A stretch of DNA of 64,000 nt from Burkholderia stabilis (GTDB taxonomy: Bacteria; Pseudomonadota; Gammaproteobacteria; Burkholderiales; Burkholderiaceae). The notes beneath the pieces are model-generated. The model searched no databases, was not told the DNA's origin, and worked only from the letters and a program-made list of their open reading frames with translations. Both the position numbers and the translations under genes were made by a program. Positions 1 through 8,879 of the stretch are shown piece by piece; position 1 is the stretch's first letter, and the number at the start of each line of letters is the position of its first letter. The DNA lies in contig NZ_CP016444.1 of NCBI RefSeq assembly GCF_001742165.1, positions 868,001-932,000 on the forward strand, in the 5' to 3' direction.

Positions 1-423
1 GCGGGCCTTGCCGTCGAGCGCGGCGTGACCGTCGACCGCTTTCTTCAAACGAGTGCGCCCGGCATTTACGCGGCGGGCGACATCGCGCGCTGGCCCGATC
101 CGCTGACGGGCGAGCGTATTCGCGTCGAGCACTGGGTCGTCGCCGAGCGGCAGGGGATCGTCGCGGCGCGCAACATGCTCGGGCAGCAGCAGCCATTCGA
201 TGCGGTGCCGTTCTTCTGGAGCCAGCATTACGACATGACGGTCAACTATGTCGGGCACGCGGAGCAATGGGACCGTGTCGAGATCGACGGCGACCTCGCG
301 GCGCACGACTGCTCGATCGCGTACTGGCGCGGCGACACGCGGCTCGCGGTGGCCACGGTCGGGCGCGATCTCGACAGTTTGAAGGCGGAAGCAGCACTCG
401 AGCGGCAGATTGCAGCCGCGTGA
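1..423 (+). CDS. Ferredoxin/rubredoxin reductase-type FAD oxidoreductase, C-terminal part
   Basis: The gene enters from before the window, and only about 140 C-terminal residues are present. They contain the second FAD-binding signature ([13 protein letters not shown]) typical of the ferredoxin reductase/AIF family. A short reductase C-terminal domain follows, with the WSQHYDM and YVGHAE stretches usual in bacterial ferredoxin reductases that serve Rieske oxygenases or P450s. Family membership implies NAD(P)H oxidation with electron transfer to a ferredoxin, but the NAD-binding part and any partner genes lie outside the window. The open frame runs to base 1 without a stop, so this is a true 5' truncation by the window edge. 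Confidence 0.85.
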   Translation, partial: AGLAVERGVTVDRFLQTSAPGIYAAGDIARWPDPLTGERIRVEHWVVAERQGIVAARNMLGQQQPFDAVPFFWSQHYDMTVNYVGHAEQWDRVEIDGDLAAHDCSIAYWRGDTRLAVATVGRDLDSLKAEAALERQIAAA

Positions 424-463
424 CAGTCGCACGGTGACACGATCCCGATCCATCGGAGGCGAG

Positions 464-841
464 ATGAATCCCGAAGTTCGCACACGTTTCGAAACCGAAT
501 TCGCGCCGCGCATTGCGGCGCGCCTGCTCGGCCTGTACCGGCCCGGGGAAGTGAAGGTCGAGGTCGTGCCGCACGACGGGCAAGGCAGCCCGACCTGCGT
601 CGACGTGATCGGCCTCACGTCGACGGTCGGCCTGCCGAACCGGCTGAACGCGCGGCTCGCGTGGAGCGACGATGCGATCGACGGCCTGCTGGCCGAGCCC
701 GACCGCAGCCGCTTCGATCGTTATCTCGCGGCGCTGCCGGTCAGGATCGAACGATGGCAGATGGCGTTGCCGGTCGACTTCAGCACGCGAACCCAGCGCG
801 ACCGCGAGATCCTGATCGGCGACCTGGATTTCGACGCGTGA
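464..841 (+). CDS. Conserved hypothetical protein (125 aa)
   Basis: This is a soluble 125-residue protein of unknown function. The ATG at 464 is preceded by GGAGGC at ideal spacing, so I prefer it over the upstream in-frame ATG at 410, which overlaps the reductase gene. The sequence has no signal peptide or membrane segment. It is acidic, with a possible alpha/beta fold (VKVEVVPHDG, VDVIGL) and an arginine-rich C-terminal half. It starts 40 bases after the reductase stop and may be co-transcribed with it. Confidence 0.6.
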   Translation: MNPEVRTRFETEFAPRIAARLLGLYRPGEVKVEVVPHDGQGSPTCVDVIGLTSTVGLPNRLNARLAWSDDAIDGLLAEPDRSRFDRYLAALPVRIERWQMALPVDFSTRTQRDREILIGDLDFDA

Positions 842-917
842 CACGCGTCGTGCGATGCGTGTGCGCCCCGCGGACGAGGCACCGATGCAACGATGCACGC
901 GGGTAAACCGCGCGCGG

Positions 918-1136
918 CTAGCGGTCGTGCGTCTTGATGATCACGCGGCCCTGGTCGATACCGCCGCGCAGCGCTTCGTCGCACGTGAGCCATTCGGGCG
1001 TGACGAGCTCGGGCGCAGGCAGGTCGACCGGCGCGCCGTCGCGGAAGATCCGCACCTGCGCGACCCACGCGCCGCGTGCGTTGCGCGTCGCGTCGACGCG
1101 AATCTCGTGATCCATGAAGGTGTCGGTGGCTTGCAT
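918..1136 (-). CDS. Small conserved protein (72 aa), unknown function
   Basis: This small soluble protein begins MQATDTFMDHEIRVDA. The start at 1136 has a GGAGGG ribosome site just upstream, and a longer reading from 1247 adds only low-complexity residues. The body resembles small Burkholderia proteins that combine a beta-rich HEIRVDATR/WVAQVRI half with a DEALRGGIDQGRVIIK tail. I do not know its function. It converges on the 464-841 gene and lies about 190 bases from marC on the opposite strand. Confidence 0.6.
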   Translation of the reverse strand: MQATDTFMDHEIRVDATRNARGAWVAQVRIFRDGAPVDLPAPELVTPEWLTCDEALRGGIDQGRVIIKTHDR

Positions 1137-1330
1137 CGGTCGGGGCCCTCCGTCGTTCGTGAACGCGCTTGCGGCGGCAGTGCAACGCGCGCCCGCGTCG
1201 ATGCCGGCGCCGCGCCGCTGAACGCGGTGCGTCGATCGTATCAGCATGGCGCGCGTGTTGCACCCGAAACGAACCGGAACCTGCCTGCGATTTTCCGCGC
1301 GGATCTGATGCGCGATAGGGGAGCGAACCT

Positions 1331-1969
1331 GTGGCCTTCGACCTGACGTTTTCCATCAAGGTGTTCGCGGCGCTGTTCGCGATCATGAACCCGATCGCGA
1401 ACATCCCGGTGTTCCTGTCGCTGACGCAAGGCGCGCCGGACGGTGTACGCCGCAAGGTTGCGCTGACGGCCGCGATCGGCGTGACGATCGGCTGCATCGT
1501 GTCGGCCGTCGCGGGCGGCGCGATCCTCCGCGTGTTCGGCCTGACGATCGACGATTTCCGGCTCGCGGGCGGGTTGCTGGTGCTGCTGATCGCGCTGTCG
1601 ATGCTGCATGGCGCGCCGAGCCGCCAGCATTCGCCGGGCGCGGACGAAGGCGCCGATCCGTCGGCGGCCGAAAGCATGGCGATCTACCCGCTGACGATTC
1701 CGCTGCTGGTCGGCCCCGGCACGATCGCGACGATGATCGTGCTCGGGCACGGCGCGTTCGCGACCGGGCAGGAACTCGCGTTCGCGCTCGGGCTTGCCGC
1801 GTTTCTCGTGCTGCTGGCCGCTGCGTTGCTGTCGGCGCCGCTGATCGGCCATTACCTGTCGCCGCGCGTGACGGCCGTCACGCAGCGCCTGATGGGGATG
1901 ATTCTCGCGGCGATCGCGATGCAGATGATCGTCGCGAGCCTGAAGGCCGTGTTCGGGCTGCCGCATTGA
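1331..1969 (+). CDS. MarC family inner-membrane protein
   Basis: This 212-residue polytopic membrane protein belongs to the MarC/UPF0056 family, whose transport substrate is unsettled. The family hallmarks are visible: the N-terminal AALFAIMNPIANIPVFL segment and the central YPLTIPLLVGPGTIATMI segment. About six hydrophobic helices fit the usual fold. Translation most likely starts at GTG 1331, because no in-frame ATG precedes the conserved N-terminus, and the ribosome site (AGGGGAGC) is reasonable. Despite the name, a role in antibiotic resistance is not established. It stands alone, 45 bases ahead of the next gene. Confidence 0.9.
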   Translation: MAFDLTFSIKVFAALFAIMNPIANIPVFLSLTQGAPDGVRRKVALTAAIGVTIGCIVSAVAGGAILRVFGLTIDDFRLAGGLLVLLIALSMLHGAPSRQHSPGADEGADPSAAESMAIYPLTIPLLVGPGTIATMIVLGHGAFATGQELAFALGLAAFLVLLAAALLSAPLIGHYLSPRVTAVTQRLMGMILAAIAMQMIVASLKAVFGLPH

Positions 1970-2014
1970 GCATCGGACGCCGGAACCCGGCCGTTTGATT
2001 TCATGGAGTGACTG

Positions 2015-2479
2015 ATGAACACGCTGATTGCGTTGTCCTATCCTGACCTCGAGACCGCCCACCGCGCACTGGCCGAACTCGGGACGTTGCGTGACCGGCA
2101 CGTCGTCGCGTTGTCGGGCGTCGTGATCGTCGAGTGCGCGACCGGCGGACAGTTGCGCGCGCATGCGGTCGATCCCGATGCCGCATCGTCCGGGTCGCTG
2201 CTTGGCCGTGCGGTCGAGCGCATCGAATCGTCGATCGACGCATGGCGCGAGCGGCCGGTGGACGACGCGCTGATCGACCACGTCGCGCGCAAGGCGCGTC
2301 CCGGCACCGTGTCGCTCGGATTGTCCGCGACGCAATTCGACATCTATGCGCTGAGCGCCGCACTCGCACCGTTCGGCGGTGAAGTGATCGACACGACGTT
2401 GTCGATCGACGACGAACTGAAGCTCGTCGAAGCGATCTCGAACGCGCGTAATGGCAGCGGCGGTGCAGTAGCCGATTGA
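2015..2479 (+). CDS. DUF1269-like protein
   Basis: The 154-residue protein starts MNTLIALSYPDLETAHRALAEL. That is the N-terminal ferredoxin-like half of DUF1269 proteins, which often read LIVIxFxxxxxAxxVLxxL, and the C-terminal GTVSLGLSATQFDIYALSAALAPFGGEV also fits. The glycine-rich hydrophobic middle that usually makes this family membrane-associated is missing and is replaced by a polar stretch (about residues 58-95), so this is a shortened, probably soluble variant. Function is unknown. TGGAGTG precedes the ATG. Assignment to DUF1269 is by resemblance only. Confidence 0.6.
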   Translation: MNTLIALSYPDLETAHRALAELGTLRDRHVVALSGVVIVECATGGQLRAHAVDPDAASSGSLLGRAVERIESSIDAWRERPVDDALIDHVARKARPGTVSLGLSATQFDIYALSAALAPFGGEVIDTTLSIDDELKLVEAISNARNGSGGAVAD

Positions 2480-2998
2480 CGCGCCGCGCCGCGTCCGATC
2501 GCGCGGTGGGTGCGCGGTCGCTGCTGCTCGCGCATCGGCCTTGTCGTACGTCGCCAGCCTGCCGATCATCGTCGAACGTGCGAACTTTGGCGGCAGGGTC
2601 TGACTCGAACGCGAGTCGCCATTTGCTTTCCTGGATGCATTTCGACATGCGAAAAACCGGACAGGAAAGTTTGACCGCCCATGTCGGCGCAGGATGCAAA
2701 AGCGACAGCCGTGACGGCTGAACGCCGCCTGAATCGTCGAAAACCATGACGTTCTTACCGATTCGCACGCATTGAATCTGGCAATGCGGACCGCCCGCAT
2801 GGATAGATTTATTCGATGAGCGGCGAATGCGCGACATGGCTCTTCTATACTGACGAGGACCGCTTTTCATGGCAGGACAGCCAGTCCGCACGATGGCGAC
2901 CATCGTGGAGTACCGTCGTGCGACCGACGGCAGGACGCGCTGCAACTCGCCGCGGTTTCGGCTGATACACGCGCCGGGCCGCGTCACAAGGAGCCACG
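2480..2998. other. Non-coding stretch with several inverted repeats
   Basis: These 519 bases hold no convincing gene: open frames have poor codon use and no ribosome sites. They contain a 6-bp hairpin GACTCG-AACG-CGAGTC (2602-2617), paired CTTTCCTG/CAGGAAAG arms (2626-2633 and 2662-2669) and an AGCCGT-G-ACGGCT hairpin (2707-2719). A TATACT hexamer at 2846-2851 could be the -10 element for the response regulator at 2999. A small RNA is possible but nothing proves it. Confidence 0.35.
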
Positions 2999-4366
2999 AT
3001 GCCCTATGTCCTGATCGTCGAAGACGACGCCGATACCCGCACGATGCTCGCGACGCTGGCGCGCACGCAGCAGCTTGCGTGCGATACGGCCGCGACGCTC
3101 GAGGAAGCGCGCACGCTCGTCTCGACGCACACCCCCGATCTCGTGCTGTGCGATCTCGTGCTGCCGGACGGCAACGGCATGGACCTGTTCGATGCGTTGC
3201 CGAAACGATCGCACTGCGAAATGGTGCTGACCACCGGCCACGCGAGCCTGGAAACCGCGATCGACGCGTTGCGGCGCGGCGCGACCGACTATCTCGTGAA
3301 GCCGCTCAACATGCAGCGGCTGAACAGCATCTTCGCGCGCGTGCCGCGCACGACCGCGCTGCACGAAGAAATCGCCGAGCTGCGCTCGGAGCTGCAGCGC
3401 CTCGGCCGTTTCGGCCGCATGCTCGGCAACTCGCCCGCGATGCAGGCCGTCTACGACGCGATCGGCCGTGTCGCGCGCACCGAGGCGTCGGTGCTGTTGA
3501 CCGGCGAGTCGGGCACCGGCAAGGAGCTGGCCGCGCAGACGGTGCACGACCTCAGCCTGCGCCGCCGCGGCCCGTTCCTCGCGGTGAACTGCGGTGCGAT
3601 TGCCGCGAACCTGGTCGAGAGCGAGATGTTCGGCCACGACCGCGGCAGCTTCACGGGCGCGGAGCGTCAGCACAAGGGCTTCTTCGAACGCGCGGACGGC
3701 GGCACGCTGTTTCTCGACGAAATCACCGAGATGCCGCTCGAATCGCAGGTCAAGCTGTTGCGCGTGCTGGAGACGGGGCGCCTCACGCGGCTCGGCTCGA
3801 CGCGCGAGATCGACGTCGACGTGCGCATCGTCGCGGCGACGAACCGCGACCCGGAAGCCGCGATGGCCGATGGCAAGCTGCGTCCCGACCTGTTTCACCG
3901 GATCAACGTGTTTCCGGTGCCGCTGCCGTCGTTGCGCGAGCGTGGCGATGACATCCCGATGCTCGCCGACGCGTTCCTGCAGCACTTCAACGAAGAGAGC
4001 GGCCGGCATCAGCGCTTCGCACCGGCTGCGCGCGAGGCGCTGAAGAACTACGAATGGCCGGGCAACGTCCGCGAGCTGCGCAACTTCGTGCAGCGCGCGA
4101 GCATCTTCTGCGACGCCGACGTGATCGACACGCTGCCGCGGCCGATCATGGACGAGCTGTCGAACGTGGCCGATTCGCACGAGGATCGCGTGACCGTGTC
4201 GTTCGGCACGCCGCTCGAGGAAGTCGACCGGCGGCTGATCCTCGGCACGATCGCGCAATGCGGCGGCGTGAAGGCGCAGGCGGCCGAAGTGCTCGACGTC
4301 AGCCTGAAGACGATCTACAACCGTCTCGCGCAACTGGAAGACGAAGTGGAAAAGCCGGATTCCTGA
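2999..4366 (+). CDS. Sigma-54-dependent response regulator (NtrC family)
   Basis: This 455-residue activator drives transcription by sigma-54 RNA polymerase. The receiver domain (about 1-115) has the acidic pocket E8/D9/D10, phospho-acceptor D52 (LCDLVLPDG), T79 and K101. The AAA+ domain (about 140-370) carries Walker A GESGTGKE (169-176), the sigma-54 contact loop GSFTGA (216-221), Walker B GGTLFLDE (234-241) and the WPGNVREL motif. A Fis-type helix-turn-helix is at about 423-443. The loop reads GSFTGA instead of the commoner GAFTGA, a tolerated variant in the family. A histidine kinase starts 124 bases downstream and an rpoN gene follows, so these three probably form one signalling unit. 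The input signal is not evident. Confidence 0.93.
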   Translation: MPYVLIVEDDADTRTMLATLARTQQLACDTAATLEEARTLVSTHTPDLVLCDLVLPDGNGMDLFDALPKRSHCEMVLTTGHASLETAIDALRRGATDYLVKPLNMQRLNSIFARVPRTTALHEEIAELRSELQRLGRFGRMLGNSPAMQAVYDAIGRVARTEASVLLTGESGTGKELAAQTVHDLSLRRRGPFLAVNCGAIAANLVESEMFGHDRGSFTGAERQHKGFFERADGGTLFLDEITEMPLESQVKLLRVLETGRLTRLGSTREIDVDVRIVAATNRDPEAAMADGKLRPDLFHRINVFPVPLPSLRERGDDIPMLADAFLQHFNEESGRHQRFAPAAREALKNYEWPGNVRELRNFVQRASIFCDADVIDTLPRPIMDELSNVADSHEDRVTVSFGTPLEEVDRRLILGTIAQCGGVKAQAAEVLDVSLKTIYNRLAQLEDEVEKPDS

Positions 4367-4490
4367 TGCCGTCGCGACTCGTGCCCATGCCTCCGTTCTG
4401 GTGCGTCGCCGCGCAGCGCCGCAGGGCGGCGGCGTGTTCCGCCCGGCCCGCATGCGGGTGCGACGGGATCGACCGGCCGGAGCACGCGCG

Positions 4491-6806
4491 ATGATCGATA
4501 TTTCACGGACGCGCGCCGGGAATTACGCAACGGCCGTGATGCTGGTCGCGATCGCGACCGTGCTGCAGGCGCTCGCGATCCGCTTCGGCGGCGTGAACCT
4601 GCCGCTGGCCCTGTACTACCCGCTGCTCGCGGGCGCCGCGTGGGCCACGTCGTTCCTGTTCGGGATGGTCGCGACCGTGGTCAGCGGCATGCTCGTGTGG
4701 ACACTCTTCCTGTCCGATCCGGCCGCCTACACGGAGCCGTTGCCCGAGCGGCTCGTGCGGCTCGGCACGCTCGTGCTGGTCGGCGCGCTCGTCTGCGGGA
4801 TCGCGTCGATGCTGCGGAACGCGCGATTCACGAACGACGACGCGCGCCGGCGCGATGCGGCCGCCCATCGGCGGCTCGAGGCCATGCTGCAGGCGTTGCC
4901 GCATGGCGTGATCGCCACCGATATGAACGGACGGCTCACGTACATGAATGCCGCTGCGGCCGCGCTCGTCGGCTGCGCGCCGGGCGACGCGGCGGGCCGT
5001 GCTGCGCGCGACGTGCTGCGCGTGTTCGACCGCGACGGCCGCCGCGTGCACGCGACGCCGCTCGACCGCGCGCTCGGCGGCGCGGGCGTCGTGTCCGACC
5101 GGCACTGGTTGCATGCGAACGGCGGCGAGCCGGTGCCGATCGTCGAGGTCGCGTCGCCGATCGATGACGCCGACGGCAACGTCGGCGGGGCCGTGCTGCT
5201 GTTGCGCGATGCCGGCGCCGAGCGATCGCGCGCCGATGCGTCCCGGCTGCAGCGCGCGGTGGTCGACGCATCGCCGGACGCGATCGTCGGCATCGACGCC
5301 GATGGCCGCATCGTCAGCTGGAACCCGGCCGCGCAGCGCCTGTTCGGCTACGACGAAGCCGCCGCGCGCGGGCGCGCGTTCGAAACGCTGGTCGCGATGC
5401 GCTGGCTGAAACGCAAGCCGTTCGCCGCGGCATTCGACGATCTGCGTGACACGGTCGGGCCGGTCGACCTGCTGTGCGTACGGCGCGACGGCCGGCGTTT
5501 TCGGGCGACGGTGTCGGCGTGCCCGGTGCACGGCGATGCGCGCGCGTACGTCGCGCTGTCGCTCACGTTGCGCGCAGCCGGCGCGCAACGCCGGCGCGAC
5601 CTGCGTGCACTGCGGGCGCTGCGTTCGCTGCAGGGTGCGCGTGATGCGCGCGATCAGGCCGATACGTCGAACCGCCTGAAGGACGAACTGCTCGCGACCG
5701 TGTCGCATGAACTGCGCACGCCGCTGAACGTGATCTACGGCTGGATCGAAGTGCTGCGCAATTCGGGCGACAACGCGCTGCAGCAGCAGGCGATCGACGC
5801 GATCGACCGCAGCGCGCGTTCGCTCACGCGAATGGTCGGCGACATCCTCGACGCGTCGTCGCTCGCAACCGGCAAGCTGCAGCTCGATGCGATGCCGGTG
5901 GATGTCGTGCGGCTGTTCGCCGACTCGGTCGGCGCGTTCCAGACGGCCGCGTCGTCGGCCGGCATCGTGCTCGAGTTCGACTGCGCGGCGACGACCTGTG
6001 TCGTATCGGGCGATGCCGAGCGGCTGCGGCAGATGCTGTCGAACCTCGTGTCGAACGCGCTCAAGTTCACGCCGGGCGGCGGGCGCGTGACGGTCGCGCT
6101 CGCGCGCGACGACGCGCACGCGGTGCTCACCGTGTCCGACACGGGGCAGGGCATCGCGCCGGAGTTTGTGCCGTACGTATTCGACATGTTCCGCCGCGCG
6201 GACGATTCGCCCGCGTCCTCACGGCGCGGGCTCGGCCTTGGCCTGTCGATCGTGCGGCACATCGCCGAACTGCACGGCGGCAGCGTGACCGTCGAAAGCG
6301 CGGGCCGCAATCGCGGCGCGACGTTTACGGTGAAGCTGCCGCCCGGCTGGCAACCGGTTGGCGCGATGGCGTGGCGGGACGCGCATGCGGATGCCCGTCG
6401 CGATGCGGCAGTGCTCGATACGCACCGCATCCTGGTCGTCGACGACGATGCGACGACGCGCGCGAGCCTCACCGCCGCGCTGGCGACGTTCGGCGCGGCC
6501 GTCTCGACCGCATCGACGGGCCGCGAAGCGCTTTCGGTGGCCGCCGACGTGCGGCCGACCGTCGTACTGTCCGATCTTGCGATGCCGGATGGCGACGGTT
6601 TCTGGCTGCTCGACGCATTGCGGCGCGGTGCGGCGAACGGCAGTGGCGCGCCGTCCGGCGTGCGCGTGCTGGCCGTGACCGCGCACGCGGGCCTGGCCGA
6701 CGAACGCCGCGCGCTCGAGGCCGGGTTCGACGGTTATCTGTGCAAGCCGGTCGACGTGCGCGAACTGGCGGACAAGATCGCACGCGTGACGAAGCGCGCC
6801 GGTTGA
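4491..6806 (+). CDS. Hybrid sensor histidine kinase, DUF4118-like membrane input, two PAS domains, C-terminal receiver
   Basis: The 771-residue kinase probably feeds the response regulator just upstream. Residues 10-110 form about four membrane helices resembling the DUF4118 module. PAS-like domains follow at about 125-240 and 250-360. The HisKA domain has H406 (TVSHELRTPLN), and the ATPase domain has the N box around N522 (LVSNALKFTP), DTGQG (550-554) and GLGLGL (580-585). A receiver domain (645-765) has D695 and K752, so an internal phosphorelay step is likely. I chose ATG 4491 because GGAG lies 10 bases before it and membrane helix 1 starts right after; an upstream in-frame ATG at 4401 would add an arginine-rich, non-conserved tail. 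The signal cannot be read from sequence. Confidence 0.9.
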   Translation: MIDISRTRAGNYATAVMLVAIATVLQALAIRFGGVNLPLALYYPLLAGAAWATSFLFGMVATVVSGMLVWTLFLSDPAAYTEPLPERLVRLGTLVLVGALVCGIASMLRNARFTNDDARRRDAAAHRRLEAMLQALPHGVIATDMNGRLTYMNAAAAALVGCAPGDAAGRAARDVLRVFDRDGRRVHATPLDRALGGAGVVSDRHWLHANGGEPVPIVEVASPIDDADGNVGGAVLLLRDAGAERSRADASRLQRAVVDASPDAIVGIDADGRIVSWNPAAQRLFGYDEAAARGRAFETLVAMRWLKRKPFAAAFDDLRDTVGPVDLLCVRRDGRRFRATVSACPVHGDARAYVALSLTLRAAGAQRRRDLRALRALRSLQGARDARDQADTSNRLKDELLATVSHELRTPLNVIYGWIEVLRNSGDNALQQQAIDAIDRSARSLTRMVGDILDASSLATGKLQLDAMPVDVVRLFADSVGAFQTAASSAGIVLEFDCAATTCVVSGDAERLRQMLSNLVSNALKFTPGGGRVTVALARDDAHAVLTVSDTGQGIAPEFVPYVFDMFRRADDSPASSRRGLGLGLSIVRHIAELHGGSVTVESAGRNRGATFTVKLPPGWQPVGAMAWRDAHADARRDAAVLDTHRILVVDDDATTRASLTAALATFGAAVSTASTGREALSVAADVRPTVVLSDLAMPDGDGFWLLDALRRGAANGSGAPSGVRVLAVTAHAGLADERRALEAGFDGYLCKPVDVRELADKIARVTKRAG

Positions 6807-6934
6807 CGGCACGGCCTTCGCTGCGCGCGAAATACGTGCCCAAACTTGCCGCCGGCTTGTAAAAAAGCGGTTCCTCCGCATGGCAGCACGGGGTGCGATC
6901 CCGCGCGAACCGCGTCGCATGGCGATCGGCCGGC

Positions 6935-6950
6935 CTGGCACGGAAGCTGC
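6935..6950 (+). promoter_or_regulatory. Putative sigma-54 (-24/-12) promoter of rpoN
   Basis: The sequence CTGGCACGGAAGCTGC matches the sigma-54 consensus TGGCACG-N4-TTGC except for one base of the -12 element (CTGC). The invariant GG and GC are separated by exactly 10 bases. It ends 49 bases before the rpoN start codon, in the only sizeable gap (193 bases) between the kinase and rpoN. Such a site would let sigma-54 control its own gene, presumably with the regulator encoded at 2999. Confidence 0.6.
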
Positions 6951-6999
6951 GTGAATCCTGGATACGAAGCGAAACCCGCGAAAGATCAGGAGGGCATCG

Positions 7000-8436
7000 A
7001 TGTCCGTCACGCTTGCGTTGCAGATGCGGCAGCATCTGGCACTTACGCCGAGGCTTCAGCAGTCGCTGCGGCTGCTGCAGTTGTCCTCGCTCGAATTTCA
7101 ACAGGAATTGCGGCAGGCGCTTTATCTGAATCCGTTTCTCGAAGATGGCCTGAGCGACGACGAGACGGCTGCCGAGCCGGCCGTGCAGGCGGCCGAAGCC
7201 GCCGTGCCCGAAGCGACGCCCGAAGTACGCGACGACGTGCGGCCGCCGGACGGCGAGGTGCCGTACACGGCTGCGCCCGCACCGCGCGGCTCGGGCAGTC
7301 AGCATGACGATGCGGGCGGCCTTTTGCCCGGCGAATGGATGGCGGCCGAGCCTTCGTTGCATCAGCAACTGCACGACGCGTTGCGGCTTTACCCGCTGAA
7401 CAGACGCGACCGCGAAGCCGCACGCATCGTGATCGACGCACTCGACGACGACGGCTACCTGCGTCAGGAACTACCGGAACTCGTCGCCGCGGCCGATCCC
7501 GCGCTGCTGCTCTCCGAACAGGATCTCGCGGTCGCGCTGCGGCTCGTGCAGATGCTCGACCGCCCGGGCATCGCCGCACGCTCGCTGTCCGAATGCCTGA
7601 TGCTGCAACTCGACGCGATGCCGGCCGGCACGCCGGCGCTCGCGGAAGCGAAGGCAATCGCGCGCGAGCACCTCGAACGGCTCGCACGGCGCGAGACGGC
7701 CGAGATCCAGCGGCGCGTCGGTTGCCATCAGCAGGCGCTGCATGCGGCGTGCGCGCTCGTGCGCGGGCTCGATCCACGCCCCGGCGATCACTACGGCAGC
7801 ACGCGCGGCGACTACGTCGTGCCCGACGTGATCGTGCGCCAGGTGCGCGACGACTGGATCGTGACGATCAACCCGGCTGTGCTGCCGCGCGCGCGCCTGC
7901 ACGAGCGTTATGCGACGCTGTTCGCGCAGTCGAGCGGCGAACGCGATTCGCCGCTCGGCCAGCAGCTTCAGGAGGCGCGCTGGCTGATCCGCAACGTTCA
8001 GAAGCGCTTCGACACGATCCAGCGGGTCGGCGAATGCATCGTCGCGCGGCAACGCGATTTCTTCCGCTACGGCGAGATCGCGATGAAGCCGCTCGTGCTG
8101 CGCGACATCGCCGAAGAACTCGACCTGCACGAATCGACGGTGTCGCGCGCGACGGGCAACAAGTACATGGCGACGCCGCACGGCACGTTCGAGTTCAAGC
8201 ACTTCTTCCCGCGCAAGCTCGAGGTGGCGGGCAAGGGCGTGTGCTCGGCGTCGGCCGCGAAGGTGCTGATCCGCGACATGATCGCGGCCGAGCGGCACAC
8301 CGATCCGCTGTCAGACGTGACGCTCGCGCAGAATCTCGCCGGGCGCGGCATTCTGCTCGCGCGCCGGACGGTGACCAAGTACCGCCAGGCGATGAAGATC
8401 CCGGCGGCCGACCTGCGGCGGCGGGACGCCGCGTGA
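7000..8436 (+). CDS. rpoN: RNA polymerase sigma-54 factor (RpoN paralogue)
   Basis: At 478 residues this is a full-length sigma-54. Region I is the glutamine/leucine-rich N-terminus (MRQHLALTPRLQQSLRLLQ), which interacts with activators. A short acidic region II follows (about 50-110), then the core-binding domain and the DNA-binding part with helix-turn-helix DLHESTVSRATGNKYM. The RpoN box ARRTVTKYRQ is intact near residues 454-463. AGGAGGG precedes ATG 7000. The housekeeping rpoN of Burkholderia normally sits beside lptB, hpf and ptsN. Here the neighbours are a sigma-54 activator and a kinase, so this is probably an additional, dedicated copy. Confidence 0.95.
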   Translation: MSVTLALQMRQHLALTPRLQQSLRLLQLSSLEFQQELRQALYLNPFLEDGLSDDETAAEPAVQAAEAAVPEATPEVRDDVRPPDGEVPYTAAPAPRGSGSQHDDAGGLLPGEWMAAEPSLHQQLHDALRLYPLNRRDREAARIVIDALDDDGYLRQELPELVAAADPALLLSEQDLAVALRLVQMLDRPGIAARSLSECLMLQLDAMPAGTPALAEAKAIAREHLERLARRETAEIQRRVGCHQQALHAACALVRGLDPRPGDHYGSTRGDYVVPDVIVRQVRDDWIVTINPAVLPRARLHERYATLFAQSSGERDSPLGQQLQEARWLIRNVQKRFDTIQRVGECIVARQRDFFRYGEIAMKPLVLRDIAEELDLHESTVSRATGNKYMATPHGTFEFKHFFPRKLEVAGKGVCSASAAKVLIRDMIAAERHTDPLSDVTLAQNLAGRGILLARRTVTKYRQAMKIPAADLRRRDAA

Positions 8437-8482
8437 CGTTCGGTGAACCTGCCGCGTGCATGCCGACGACAGGAGCGCAACC

Positions 8483-8671
8483 ATGCCAGCGAAATCGCAA
8501 GCCCGGCAGCCTGCCGCCGGGGCCGCACTGTCGGCCCGGCACGGCGACACGAACATGAAGGGCCTCACCCCGCCGGCGAAGTCGATGGCTAGCTCGACGA
8601 ACGACAAGGCGCGCGAGGAAATGGCTTCCGCAGAGGCCCGACGCAAACCCGGGCACGAGCACGATGCGTGA
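8483..8671 (+). CDS. DUF3008 family small protein
   Basis: The 62-residue, lysine/alanine-rich soluble protein begins [22 protein letters not shown] and continues [26 protein letters not shown]. That is the conserved layout of DUF3008 proteins (MPAKSKAQQ-AAGAALAAK-G, then a SMxxSMSEKELEEMA-like part). Function is unknown; members are often seen near stress genes. AGGAG lies 10 bases before ATG 8483. It starts 46 bases after rpoN and is probably in the same transcript. Confidence 0.8.
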   Translation: MPAKSQARQPAAGAALSARHGDTNMKGLTPPAKSMASSTNDKAREEMASAEARRKPGHEHDA

Positions 8672-8717
8672 TCGACGACGACGCACGTTGACGACCGCTG
8701 TCCTTCAGGAGATATCC

Positions 8718-8879
8718 ATGCTTCGATATGCCGTCATCTTCTTCATCATCGCGATCATCGCGGCCGTGCTCGGCTTCGGCGGCATTGCAGCCGGTGCGGC
8801 CGAGATCGCGAAGATCCTGTTCTACATCTTCGTCGTGATCTTCCTGGTCACGTTGCTGCTGGGCGTCGTGCGCCGATGA
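8718..8879 (+). CDS. DUF1328 family small membrane protein (YtjA-like)
   Basis: The 53-residue protein has two hydrophobic helices (about 4-22 and 30-50) around a [20 protein letters not shown] core, the hallmark of DUF1328/YtjA. Its biochemical role is unknown, and relatives are often induced by stress. CAGGAG sits 8 bases before ATG 8718. The start of the next gene overlaps its stop codon (ATGA), which indicates translational coupling. Confidence 0.9.
   Translation: MLRYAVIFFIIAIIAAVLGFGGIAAGAAEIAKILFYIFVVIFLVTLLLGVVRR

Noticed and set aside
2476..2721. 81-codon frame after the DUF1269-like gene
   Set aside because: It begins inside the preceding stop region, lacks a ribosome site, and runs through hairpin sequences. 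I treat the stretch as non-coding.
721..2800. Long reading frames on the minus strand opposite marC and its neighbours (up to about 519 codons)
   Set aside because: They are arginine- and histidine-rich and read antisense across recognised genes. In DNA with this GC content such frames arise by codon bias and have no ribosome sites or family motifs.
4503..6119. 538-codon frame antisense to the hybrid histidine kinase
   Set aside because: Its composition is the mirror of a coding strand, and the plus strand has clear kinase motifs.
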